From the NCBI GenBank assembly GCA_945886995.1, contig CAMCZJ010000018.1, positions 1 through 23,142 of the forward strand: a stretch of DNA of 23,142 bases, in the 5' to 3' direction. The position numbers and the translations under genes were made by a program. This document shows, in pieces, positions 16,507-23,142 of the stretch (positions within the stretch are counted from its first letter, which is position 1; the number at the start of each line of letters is the position of its first letter). This DNA comes from Asaia bogorensis. GTDB taxonomy: Bacteria > Pseudomonadota > Alphaproteobacteria > Acetobacterales > Acetobacteraceae. The notes under the pieces were generated by a model, which saw nothing but the letters and a program-made list of their open reading frames with translations, had not been told where the DNA came from and ran no database searches.

Positions 16507-17808
16507 CTACACCATCAGCTTTTCGCGCCGGACCAAAGGCCGCGCGAAAAGTCCTGCAAGGTCACCTGCTTGATCGTAGCCCTGAATTGGCGAGAAAACG
16601 AGTTCAATGGACCATTTCGTGGTCAGGCCCTCAGCCTCTAGGGGGTTGGCAAGACCAAGACCGCACACAGTCATATCGGGCCGCGCTTCGCGGCAGCGAT
16701 CCAACTGCCGGTCCACATGCTGGCCCTCCACCAGCTTCGCGCCCGCTGGCAGCAACGCCAATTCATGCGCGAGGTGTTGGCGATGCAGATAAGGCGTGCC
16801 GATTTCAATCGGCTTCATGCCCAATTCGCGCGACAGGAAGCGCGCCAAAGGCACTTCAAGCTGCGAATCGGGAAAGAAGAAAATACTTTTACCATCAAGT
16901 GTCGCGCGATGATTGGCGAGCGCCGCGCGGGCGCGTTCGCGGCCCGGCGCGGTTGCTTGCGCGAAGCGTTCTTCAGACACGCCCCAAACCTCGGCCGCGG
17001 CACGCAGCCAGGCGGTTGTGCCTTCCTCCCCCAAGGGGAAGGGTGCCGGGATATGCCGCGCGCCGCGCGCTTCCAAGGCGCGCGCGGTGCCGGCCAGGAA
17101 AGGTTGCGCGAGCAGAAAACGCGTCCCTTCGCCAACCGCCGGCAATTCTGATGCGCGGCGCGATGGCAGGAAGCGCACCGGCCCCACGCCAAGCGCCGCG
17201 AAAAGCCGGATGAATTGGTCTTCCACCACTTCCGCCAGCGCGCCCACCACAAGCAGGGAACGCGCGCTGCCTGGTTCCGCCGGCATTTCCGGCACCAAAG
17301 CCGCAAGGCAAGCATCCTCACCTTCGGTGAAGGTGGTCTCGATACCGCTGCCCGAGTAACTCAGCACGCGCACGCTTGGAGAGAAACGCTGCGAAAGCCT
17401 TTGCGCAGCGCGGGAAAGATCAAGCTTGATCACTTCCGATGGGCAAGACCCCACCAGGAAAAGCATGCGGATATCAGGGCGGCGCTGGATCAAGCGCGTC
17501 ACCACGCGGTCTAATTCCTCATTCGCATCCGCAAGCCCGGCCAAGTCACGTTCTTCGATGATGGCGGTTGCGAATCGCGGCTCAGCGAAAATCATGACGC
17601 CCGCTGCAGATTGCAGCAGATGCGCGCAGGTGCGGCTGCCGACCACCAGGAAGAACGCATCCTGAATCTTGCGATGCAGCCAGATGATGCCGGTCAGACC
17701 ACAGAAAACTTCGCGCTGACCACGTTCACGCAGAATGGGTGTATCGGCGCAGCCGGCGGCCTCAGCCGCAATGCCTTGGGGCTCCTGAGGGGCGCCGGCA
17801 AGGCTCAT
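16507..17808 (-). CDS. bchN: Light-independent protochlorophyllide reductase subunit N (BchN)
   Basis: BchN supplies three cysteine ligands of the catalytic 4Fe-4S cluster and binds protochlorophyllide with BchB. The protein has 433 residues. The expected cysteines are visible at C36 (REVFCGLTG), C61 (GSRTCAHLLQS) and C122 (LVGSCPSEVIKLD). Other landmarks are the GVMIFAEPRFATAIIEERDLAG segment and FSPIQGYDQAGDLAGLFARPL at the C-terminus. The region after about residue 200 (VGALAEVVEDQFIRLF) diverges more, as is usual. The ATG overlaps the bchF stop (ATGA). The first 30 residues are variable. Confidence 0.98.
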   Translation of the reverse strand: MSLAGAPQEPQGIAAEAAGCADTPILRERGQREVFCGLTGIIWLHRKIQDAFFLVVGSRTCAHLLQSAAGVMIFAEPRFATAIIEERDLAGLADANEELDRVVTRLIQRRPDIRMLFLVGSCPSEVIKLDLSRAAQRLSQRFSPSVRVLSYSGSGIETTFTEGEDACLAALVPEMPAEPGSARSLLVVGALAEVVEDQFIRLFAALGVGPVRFLPSRRASELPAVGEGTRFLLAQPFLAGTARALEARGARHIPAPFPLGEEGTTAWLRAAAEVWGVSEERFAQATAPGRERARAALANHRATLDGKSIFFFPDSQLEVPLARFLSRELGMKPIEIGTPYLHRQHLAHELALLPAGAKLVEGQHVDRQLDRCREARPDMTVCGLGLANPLEAEGLTTKWSIELVFSPIQGYDQAGDLAGLFARPLVRREKLMV

Positions 17809-18290
17809 GTCATTTGGCCTGCGTTGCCGCCGCGCCAGCTTGTTTCCTCACGCCGCGCCGCGCGCAGCTTCAGCAGAAATTGAGCAGCATTGACGACATA
17901 GGCAGCATAAGCAGCCAGCGCCAGCATCATCTGCCCGCGGCCATCACCAACGCCAAGCAACAGCACCAGCAGATAGGCCGTGTGCAGCGCAAGCACCAAC
18001 ATGCTGAAGACATCTTCCCAGAAGAAGGCTGGCGCAAAAAGCCAGCGACCAAACACCACTTTTTCCCAGATGCAGCCCGTCACCATAATCAGATACAGGA
18101 TGCAGGTTTTCGCGATGATCGAAGCAGTTGCGGCAACGAAACCTTCGCCAGTAGCCAGATAGTTCAGCACCAGACCAAGGCTCACCAAAAAGACCAGGAA
18201 CTGAACCGGCGCCAGGATGCCTTGCACCATGGTCCAGGGGGTAGAATCCCTCCGGCGACGTTCATCCGGGGTGTAAAGGGGTGTTGCCAC
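17805..18290 (-). CDS. bchF: 3-vinyl bacteriochlorophyllide hydratase (BchF), GTG start proposed
   Basis: BchF hydrates the 3-vinyl group on the way to bacteriochlorophyllide a. The conserved protein begins LYTPDERRRRDSTPWTMVQG, has about four transmembrane helices (for example LAPVQFLVFLVSLGLVLNYL), the landmarks MVTGCIWEKVVFG and APAFFWEDVFSMLVLALHTAY, and ends with AQFLLKLRAARRE. The frame is open up to a start at 18569, but a promoter with a -10 at 18367-18372 lies inside that extension. A GTG at 18290 gives 161 residues, the normal family length, and starts four codons before the conserved block. An ATG at 18398 would sit within the operator itself. The Shine-Dalgarno at the GTG is G-rich but not canonical, so the exact start is uncertain. 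bchF is the first gene of the superoperon. Confidence 0.93.
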   Translation of the reverse strand: MATPLYTPDERRRRDSTPWTMVQGILAPVQFLVFLVSLGLVLNYLATGEGFVAATASIIAKTCILYLIMVTGCIWEKVVFGRWLFAPAFFWEDVFSMLVLALHTAYLLVLLLGVGDGRGQMMLALAAYAAYVVNAAQFLLKLRAARREETSWRGGNAGQMT

Positions 18291-18366
18291 CCCCCGCCGG
18301 ATGCCGGCCTGGCGCTTGCTGGCGCGGCCTGTGGCGGCGTTCCAAGGGCTGGCGTCCAAGGCCTTG

Positions 18367-18395
18367 AAAATACCGGTAAAGCGGTCTGCTGTCAG
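18367..18395 (-). promoter_or_regulatory. Probable sigma-70-type promoter of the bchF superoperon
   Basis: Reading the minus strand, a -35 CTGACA (18390-18395) is separated by 17 nt from a -10 TATTTT (18367-18372). Transcription would start near 18360, leaving an untranslated leader of about 70 nt before the proposed GTG of bchF. The -35 is the right half of a perfect PpsR-type palindrome, so repressor binding would block the polymerase directly. The promoter is predicted from sequence only. Confidence 0.6.
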
Positions 18396-18407
18396 CATTT
18401 CGTGACA
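18390..18407. promoter_or_regulatory. Perfect PpsR/CrtJ operator TGTCA-N8-TGACA
   Basis: TGTCAGCATTTCGTGACA matches the TGT-N12-ACA consensus of the PpsR/CrtJ repressor and is fully symmetric in its outer five bases on each side. It covers the -35 of the bchF promoter. ppsR itself lies 1.3 kb to the right. The expected effect is aerobic or high-light repression of the whole bch/puh operon; this is inference from the motif and the family's known role. Confidence 0.75.
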
Positions 18408-18576
18408 TCCCCAGAGATTGAAGCGAGTCGGGCAACCCAGCTTTGGGCAGCGCCAGCCAAGGGCTTCATCTGGTCCTTTTCGGCCAGTTTTCCTTGGATT
18501 TTTCTGACGCATAGGGTCATGTGGACCCCCTTCCCAGTCTTCTACGTTTTTGAGGCTACCGGGCTTCACGGGCGAG

Positions 18577-18610
18577 TGTCAAGCAAGATTGACGTATTTT
18601 CTAATTGACA
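18577..18610. promoter_or_regulatory. Two overlapping imperfect PpsR-type sites upstream of ppaA
   Basis: 18577-18594 reads TGTCA-N8-TGACG, one mismatch from the TGT-N12-ACA palindrome. 18593-18610 reads CGTAT-N8-TGACA, also one mismatch from TGT-N12-ACA. The centres are 16 bp apart, and the first is 187 bp from the centre of the perfect site at bchF. The first site covers the -35 of the rightward promoter and a minus-strand TTGACA that could be a second, upstream bchF promoter. Confidence 0.5.
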
Positions 18611-18617
18611 GTAATCC
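18589..18617 (+). promoter_or_regulatory. Candidate promoter of the ppaA-ppsR-bchG operon
   Basis: TTGACG (18589-18594), 17 nt, then TAATCC (18612-18617) as a weak -10. Transcription would start near 18624, about 30 nt before the ppaA ATG. It overlaps the imperfect PpsR-type sites, suggesting autoregulation. Confidence 0.4.
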
Positions 18618-18655
18618 CCTCTCAGGACGAAGCTACCCACTCAAAGGGGGTCACC

Positions 18656-19606
18656 ATGAAGCCGAGCACGGATGAGGAGCGACAGGCCCAAGCGGAATAT
18701 GTGGAAGCCGATCGCGGTTTCACGCTATATTCCCGTGAGGACATGGCAGACCCAGACCCCGATCCCAGGGATGGGCCCGCTACGGTGGAATGGCGCACCC
18801 CCACTCGGGATAGGGCCCTTCCCTTGAAGCGGGTGATCGAGACCGAGGTAATCCCTCGACTCGTGCTAGCGCAACGCGTTCTGAACAACCCGGGACATGA
18901 ACCCGATCAAACACACCCTGCCGCACCAACCAAGGAAGATGTCGAAGCCTTCGCGGCGCTCGCGCGACTCGGCAATACCGACAATGCACTGACTTTTATT
19001 GATGCCTTTTGCGCGCGCGGCTTGCCGCTGACGCAGGTTTATCTTGGCTTGCTCGCGCCCACTGCAAGGCTTCTTGGCACGTGCTGGGAAGATGATGTGT
19101 GTGACTTTACGGAAGTCACCATCGGGCTGCGCTGCCTGCATGGGGTTTGCCATGCGCTGGAACCGCGTTTTGCCCCGCTTGCCCCCAATGGACGATCGGG
19201 TCGGCGCATCTTGCTGGCCCCTGCCCCGGGTGAACAGCATGGATTAGGCCTGACCATGGTGGAACAATTCTTCCGCCGCGCCGGTTGGGAGGCCTGGATA
19301 GATGGCGGCGCCGACAGCGATGCGCTGATTGCCATGGTCGCCGAAAAGCATTTTGGCCTGATCGGTTTTTCGATCGGCGGTGAAACGCATATCGAAGCGT
19401 TGGCGAAGCTCATTCGCGATATCCGCAGTAAATCGCGCAATGCCAATCTGAGCATTCTGGTGGGCGGGCCCTTGCTGTTGCAGGAACCGCTTTTGGTGAA
19501 GCGCCTTGGCGCCGATGCCACCGCGCGGGACGCAGAAGAAGCCGTGCTGCAAGCAGAGGCCTTGCTGGCCTTGCAAGGACGAGGAAGCGAGGGATTGACG
19601 AGCTAG
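18656..19606 (+). CDS. ppaA: PpaA/AerR-family B12-binding antirepressor
   Basis: PpaA/AerR proteins bind cobalamin in a light-dependent way and modulate the repressor PpsR/CrtJ. The protein has 316 residues from the ATG at 18656, which has a GGGGG Shine-Dalgarno 5 nt upstream; a TTG at 18605 inside the promoter was rejected. The N-terminal 90 residues are acidic and variable. A helical cobalamin-capping module follows (LGLLAPTARLLGTCWEDDVCDFTEVTIG at about 130-157). Then comes a Rossmann-like B12 domain with GEQHGLGLTMVEQFFRRAGWEAW; H195 in E-x-H-x-x-G takes the place of the DxHxxG base-off ligand. FGLIGFSIGGETH and LVGGPLLL are later Rossmann strands. It is divergent from bchF and sits next to ppsR, as in Rhodobacter. 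It has no recognisable DNA-binding HTH domain. Confidence 0.92.
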   Translation: MKPSTDEERQAQAEYVEADRGFTLYSREDMADPDPDPRDGPATVEWRTPTRDRALPLKRVIETEVIPRLVLAQRVLNNPGHEPDQTHPAAPTKEDVEAFAALARLGNTDNALTFIDAFCARGLPLTQVYLGLLAPTARLLGTCWEDDVCDFTEVTIGLRCLHGVCHALEPRFAPLAPNGRSGRRILLAPAPGEQHGLGLTMVEQFFRRAGWEAWIDGGADSDALIAMVAEKHFGLIGFSIGGETHIEALAKLIRDIRSKSRNANLSILVGGPLLLQEPLLVKRLGADATARDAEEAVLQAEALLALQGRGSEGLTS

Positions 19607-19703
19607 GGGCCCCGGCAATGCGACAGAAAGCGTCGTCTCCCCTTGATTTCCCTCGGTGCCATAAAGAACAGGCGCCGCTCGTTCCAGAAGGTCGCCAATT
19701 TCA

Positions 19704-21125
19704 GTGAAGACATTCCTCGCCCCCCGGAAATCGCTCGGAGACTTGGATGCCGATGCCGCGGCCTCATTGGTCTCGGCGGCGGCGGATATGGCTTTGGTTG
19801 TGGATGAACAGGGCGTCATTCGCGATATCGCCTTCAGCAATCAGGAATTATCCAAGGCCTTGGGCGGGCATCAAGCTTGGCTTGGGCGCCCCTGGGCGGA
19901 AACCGTCACCACGGAAAGCCGCCCCAAGGTGGAAGCGCTGTTGAGCGGCGCGCCCACCGAAGCGAAATGGCGCAGCATCAATCAGGTCGCCGAAGGTGGC
20001 GAATCCGTGCCGCTGCTTTTCGCAGCCGTTCCCTTGCAGCGCGGGAATCGGCGCGTGGTGTTTGGCCGCGACCTAAGCGCGCAATCGCGCCTGCAACAGA
20101 GATTGCTGGAAACCCAGCAATCCATGGAACGCGATTACGCCAAGCTCAGGCAGGCGGAAACACGCTACCGTCTGCTGTTTCAGCTTTCCGCCGATGCGAC
20201 GCTGATTGTTGATGGCGCGACAGGGCGCGTGACGGAAGCAAACCCCGCCGCTGAGCAGCTTTTTGGCCGGCATTCACGCCGCGTCATCGGCCGCCCCTTG
20301 ATGGATGCCTTCAGCACGGAAAGCCGCCAGGCTGTGCAATCCCTGCTGGCTTCCGTGCGCATTGCGGGCCGCGGCGATGAGGTGGGCGCGCAGCTTGCCG
20401 ATTCCGGGCGGCAGGTAACCATCGCTGCCACCAGCTTCCGGCAGGATGGCGCTTCGGTGCTTCTGGTGCGGCTTTCCTTGCCGGCTGGTGATCAACCGGC
20501 TGGGCTTTCCACCGCCAAGGCGCAGATGCTGAAGGTGGCGGAAAACCTGCCCGATGCCTTTGTGATCACGGATCAAAATGGCCTGGTGATTTCCGCCAAT
20601 GGCGCCTTTCTGGACCTGGCTGAGCTTGGTTCGGAAGAACAGGTACGCGGCGAATCGCTGGAACGTTGGCTGGGCGGCCAGGGCATCGAAATTGAAGTCC
20701 TGCTCTCCAACCTTCGCAATCGTGGCACGGTCCGGCTTTACAACACCACGCTGCGCGGCGCGATGGGTGCGCGGGTTGAGGTGGAAGTCTCCGCCGTTAC
20801 CGTGACGCATGGCGGGCAAGAGGTTTTCGGCTTTTCGATTCGTGATATCGGCGCGCGCGTCGCTGAACCGCGCCAGACTGGCGCGCATGCCACGCGTTCT
20901 GTTGAACAGCTCACGGAATTGATCGGGCGCGTGCCGCTCAAGGACCTTGTGCGCGATGCGACGGATGCGATTGAACGCCTATGCATCGAAGCGGCCTTGC
21001 AGCTTTCGGGCGATAATCGCGCTTCGGCGGCGGAAATGCTCGGGCTTAGTCGGCAAAGCCTTTATGTGAAACTGCATCGCTACGGGCTTGGTGATCTCGG
21101 CGCCGATAGCGCCGAGCAAGGGTAA
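19704..21125 (+). CDS. ppsR: PpsR/CrtJ-family repressor of photosynthesis genes
   Basis: PpsR is the aerobic repressor that binds TGT-N12-ACA sites upstream of bch, crt and puc genes. The protein has 473 residues. An N-terminal PAS-like domain spans about 20-125, then a helical Q-linker (LQQRLLETQQSMERDYAKLRQ), PAS1 at about 155-255, PAS2 at about 280-390 and a Fis-type helix-turn-helix at about 430-465 (GDNRASAAEMLGLSRQSLYV). The sole cysteine is C427, just before the HTH, matching the redox Cys of Rhodobacter PpsR/CrtJ; the partner cysteine in the PAS2 region is absent. Translation appears to start at GTG 19704; an AGAAGG lies about 12 nt upstream and no nearby ATG exists. It is 97 nt after ppaA and 9 nt before bchG, probably one operon. 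Confidence 0.96.
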   Translation: MKTFLAPRKSLGDLDADAAASLVSAAADMALVVDEQGVIRDIAFSNQELSKALGGHQAWLGRPWAETVTTESRPKVEALLSGAPTEAKWRSINQVAEGGESVPLLFAAVPLQRGNRRVVFGRDLSAQSRLQQRLLETQQSMERDYAKLRQAETRYRLLFQLSADATLIVDGATGRVTEANPAAEQLFGRHSRRVIGRPLMDAFSTESRQAVQSLLASVRIAGRGDEVGAQLADSGRQVTIAATSFRQDGASVLLVRLSLPAGDQPAGLSTAKAQMLKVAENLPDAFVITDQNGLVISANGAFLDLAELGSEEQVRGESLERWLGGQGIEIEVLLSNLRNRGTVRLYNTTLRGAMGARVEVEVSAVTVTHGGQEVFGFSIRDIGARVAEPRQTGAHATRSVEQLTELIGRVPLKDLVRDATDAIERLCIEAALQLSGDNRASAAEMLGLSRQSLYVKLHRYGLGDLGADSAEQG

Positions 21126-21134
21126 GACAGCGCG

Positions 21135-22055
21135 ATGGCGGCCCCCGTTGCATCAGCGGCGCCCGCCCCTGCCCCGCGGTTGAGGCCAGCTGCGGTTCTG
21201 GAGTTATTGAAGCCTATCACCTGGTTCCCACCCATGTGGGCCTTTGGTTGTGGCGTTGCTTCGGCCCATGGTGGATTTGCCGAGCATTGGCCTTTGGTAT
21301 TGCTTGGCGTGGTGCTGGCCGGGCCTTTGGTTTGCGCGATGAGTCAGGCGGCAAATGATTGGTATGACCGCCATGTGGATGCGATCAATGAACCGCATCG
21401 CCCGATTCCATCGGGGCGCATTCCCGGGCGCTGGGGTTTGTATATTGCGCTGTTCTGGACAGCACTTTCTCTATTGGCGGCGCTGCCGCTTGGTGCGTGG
21501 GGATTTGGTGCGACCATCATCGCCATCGCCCTCGCCTGGGCCTATAGCGCGCCGCCGTTTCGGCTGAAGGCAAATGGCTGGTGGGGCAATCTGGCCTGTG
21601 GTTTGGCCTATGAAACCCTGCCCTGGATCACAGCGGCAGCGATCATGTCTGGCGGTGCACCGGATTGGCGCGTGCTGCTGGTGGCGCTGCTCTATGGCCT
21701 TGGCGCGCATGGCATCATGACGCTGAATGACTTCAAGGCAATTGAAGGTGATCGCCGCATGGGCATTTTGTCTCTGCCCGTGCAATTGGGTGCAGAACGT
21801 GCCGGCTTGGTCGCCTGCATTTTCATGGCGGTGCCGCAGGTTTTGGTGGTGGCACTCCTCGCTGCCTGGGATGCGCCCTGGCATGCCGCAGCGGTCGCGC
21901 TTTCTCTGTTGATCCAGCTTGGCCTGATGCGGCGCATGTTGAGCGATCCGCGCGCGCTCGCCCCTTGGTATAATGGGACGGGCGTTCTGCTTTACGTGAT
22001 TGGCATGCTGATCAGCGCCTTTGCGCTCGCCGCTTTGACCGGAGGCTCAGCATGA
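21135..22055 (+). CDS. bchG: Bacteriochlorophyll synthase (BchG)
   Basis: BchG is a UbiA-family membrane prenyltransferase that esterifies bacteriochlorophyllide a with geranylgeranyl (or phytyl) diphosphate, the last assembly step before reduction of the tail by BchP. The protein has 306 residues with about eight to nine helices. The first aspartate-rich motif is NDWYDRHVD at 74-82, followed by INEPHRPIPSGR. The second is NDFKAIEGD at 198-206, followed by RRMGILSLPVQLG. The first 18 residues are Ala/Pro-rich. The ATG is 9 nt after the ppsR stop, and the stop overlaps the next gene by ATGA. bchE and bchJ, found between ppsR and bchG in Rhodobacter, are absent. Confidence 0.97.
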   Translation: MAAPVASAAPAPAPRLRPAAVLELLKPITWFPPMWAFGCGVASAHGGFAEHWPLVLLGVVLAGPLVCAMSQAANDWYDRHVDAINEPHRPIPSGRIPGRWGLYIALFWTALSLLAALPLGAWGFGATIIAIALAWAYSAPPFRLKANGWWGNLACGLAYETLPWITAAAIMSGGAPDWRVLLVALLYGLGAHGIMTLNDFKAIEGDRRMGILSLPVQLGAERAGLVACIFMAVPQVLVVALLAAWDAPWHAAAVALSLLIQLGLMRRMLSDPRALAPWYNGTGVLLYVIGMLISAFALAALTGGSA

Positions 22056-23142
22056 ACCCCACACCGCTTGGCTGGCTTGGCATTATCCGTTTGGGTTTGG
22101 TGCAAACGGCTCTTGGCGCGATTGTGGTGCTGACAACCTCCGCGCTCAATCGCGTGATGGTGGTGGAACTTGCCTTGCCCGCGACTCTGCCGGGGCTGCT
22201 GGTTGGGCTGCATTACGCGCTGCAAATGCTGCGTCCACGCATGGGCTATGGGTCCGATATGGGCGGGCGACGCACACCTTGGATCATTGGCGGCATGGCG
22301 GTGCTGGCCCTGGGTGGTGTTTTGGCGGCGGCAGGCACCGCACTGATGGCCGAAGCGCTTTGGGCTGGCATTGCGCTTGCCGTATTGGCATTTTTGCTGA
22401 TTGGCGCTGGTGTTGGCGCGGCTGGCACATCGCTGCTTGTGCTGCTCGCTTCGCGCACCGCGCCCGCGCGACGCGCGGCGGCCGCATCACTGGTTTGGAT
22501 CATGATGATCGCGGGCTTTGTGATCACCACCGCCATTGCCGGGCGGCTGCTTGATCCCTATTCGCCCATGCGCCTTGTTGCTGTTGCGGCCGGCGTTTCC
22601 GCCATTGCCTTCACGCTGGCGCTTCTCGCGGTTTGGGGCATGGAAGGCCCGCGCGCCGCACGCCCGGAAGCAAGCGATGCCGCGAAGCCGCCCTTCCGCC
22701 GGGCACTCCGAGAGGTTTGGGCAGAACCGGAAGCGCGGCGCTTCACCATTTTCATCTTTGTTTCCATGCTTGCCTATAGCGCGCAGGATTTGATCCTGGA
22801 GCCTTTCGCCGGCGCGGTTTTCAGCCGGACCTTGGGCGAAACCACGCGTATTTCATCGCTGCAACATGCGGGCGTTCTGGTTGGCATGATTGCCATTGCG
22901 CTGATTGGCAGTGTGCGTGGTGGGCGTTGGGCGGGTACGCTCCGCTTCTGGACCATCGCGGGGTGTCTTGCCACGGCAGTGATGATGCTAGCCCTTTCCG
23001 TCGCGGGACAATTCGGCGCGGCCTGGCCGCTCAAGACCAGCTTCTTCGCGCTTGGTGTTGCGAATGGTGTTTTCGCTGCCGCTGCCATTGCTTCCATGAT
23101 GCAAATGGTCGCGCGCGGGCATGAATCGCGCGAAGGCACGCG
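22052..23142 (+). CDS. PucC/LhaA-family (BCD) membrane transporter, 3' end cut by window edge
   Basis: The frame opens at the ATG at 22052, in an ATGA overlap with bchG, and stays open to the right edge (363 complete codons visible). It is a polytopic membrane protein of the major-facilitator bacteriochlorophyll-delivery family. The first helix region carries IIRLGLVQTALGAIVVL and LNRVMVVELALPATLPGLLVGLHY, followed by RPRMGYGSDMGGRRTPWIIGG and, mid-protein, YSAQDLILEPFAGAVF, parallel to MQDVLLEPYGG of the lhaA product in this window. The position after bchG matches orf428 (bch2) of Rhodobacter, which precedes bchP; bchP is therefore expected just beyond the window. Its exact cargo is unknown. 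The missing end is probably some 60-100 residues by family length. Confidence 0.92.
   Translation, partial: MNPTPLGWLGIIRLGLVQTALGAIVVLTTSALNRVMVVELALPATLPGLLVGLHYALQMLRPRMGYGSDMGGRRTPWIIGGMAVLALGGVLAAAGTALMAEALWAGIALAVLAFLLIGAGVGAAGTSLLVLLASRTAPARRAAAASLVWIMMIAGFVITTAIAGRLLDPYSPMRLVAVAAGVSAIAFTLALLAVWGMEGPRAARPEASDAAKPPFRRALREVWAEPEARRFTIFIFVSMLAYSAQDLILEPFAGAVFSRTLGETTRISSLQHAGVLVGMIAIALIGSVRGGRWAGTLRFWTIAGCLATAVMMLALSVAGQFGAAWPLKTSFFALGVANGVFAAAAIASMMQMVARGHESREGT

Noticed and set aside
15608..16573. 321-codon plus-strand frame opposite bchB
   Set aside because: No family features; antisense shadow of bchB.
18514..18528. GGGTC-ATGTG-GACCC hairpin in the divergent spacer, considered as a terminator
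   Set aside because: The stem is only five base pairs and no T-run follows on either strand.
18291..18569. N-terminal extension of BchF from 18569 or ATG 18398
   Set aside because: It contains the predicted promoter and perfect operator, is not family-like and would give a 254- or 197-residue BchF instead of about 160.
18605..18655. TTG start of ppaA at 18605
   Set aside because: It lies inside the probable promoter and has no ribosome-binding site; ATG 18656 has GGGGG at proper spacing.
19244..19840. 198-codon minus-strand frame across the ppaA-ppsR junction
   Set aside because: Antisense to two confident genes and without protein features; the junction is better read as an intra-operon spacer.

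Overview
The window is the core of an alphaproteobacterial photosynthesis gene cluster (PGC) for aerobic anoxygenic phototrophy. It carries bacteriochlorophyll a synthesis, reaction-centre H subunit, photosystem assembly and regulatory genes. No tRNA, rRNA, IS element, CRISPR array or integrase was seen, and base composition looks evenly GC-rich, so this reads as native chromosome. The gene content, the oxygen-dependent cyclase AcsF, and hemA-bchI-bchD fused to the puh end suggest a non-sulfur purple or aerobic phototrophic alphaproteobacterium. Acetobacteraceae (Rhodospirillales) is my tentative guess; that is inference, not proof.

Left and centre (about 1-18290, minus strand): one uninterrupted train of genes, transcribed right to left: bchF-bchN-bchB-bchH-bchL-bchM-lhaA-puhA-puhB-puhC-orf102-acsF-puhE-(possible 42-codon ORF)-hemA-bchI-bchD. 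bchD runs off the left edge. Most junctions are ATGA or TGATG stop/start overlaps, which implies a translationally coupled superoperon of more than 18 kb. It makes 5-aminolevulinate (HemA), inserts Mg (BchH/I/D), methylates (BchM), closes ring E with O2 (AcsF), reduces protochlorophyllide (BchL/N/B) and hydrates the 3-vinyl group (BchF). It also makes the H subunit (PuhA) and its assembly factors (LhaA, PuhB, PuhC, PuhE).

Control region (about 18291-18655): a divergent intergenic region. It holds a perfect PpsR/CrtJ-type palindrome (TGTCA-N8-TGACA) on the -35 of a good bchF promoter. About 187 bp away are two one-mismatch copies at the promoter of the rightward operon.

Right (18656-23142, plus strand): ppaA/aerR (B12-binding antirepressor family), ppsR (PAS-PAS-HTH repressor with a single cysteine), bchG (bacteriochlorophyll synthase) and a second LhaA/PucC-family transporter cut by the right edge. 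The regulators that probably act on the operators are thus encoded beside them. bchE and bchJ, which lie between ppsR and bchG in Rhodobacter, are absent here.

No wholly new system was found. The parts most worth a second look are the 105-residue soluble tail on PuhE, the small ORF between puhE and hemA, the uncharacterised orf102, the operator architecture and the single-cysteine PpsR.
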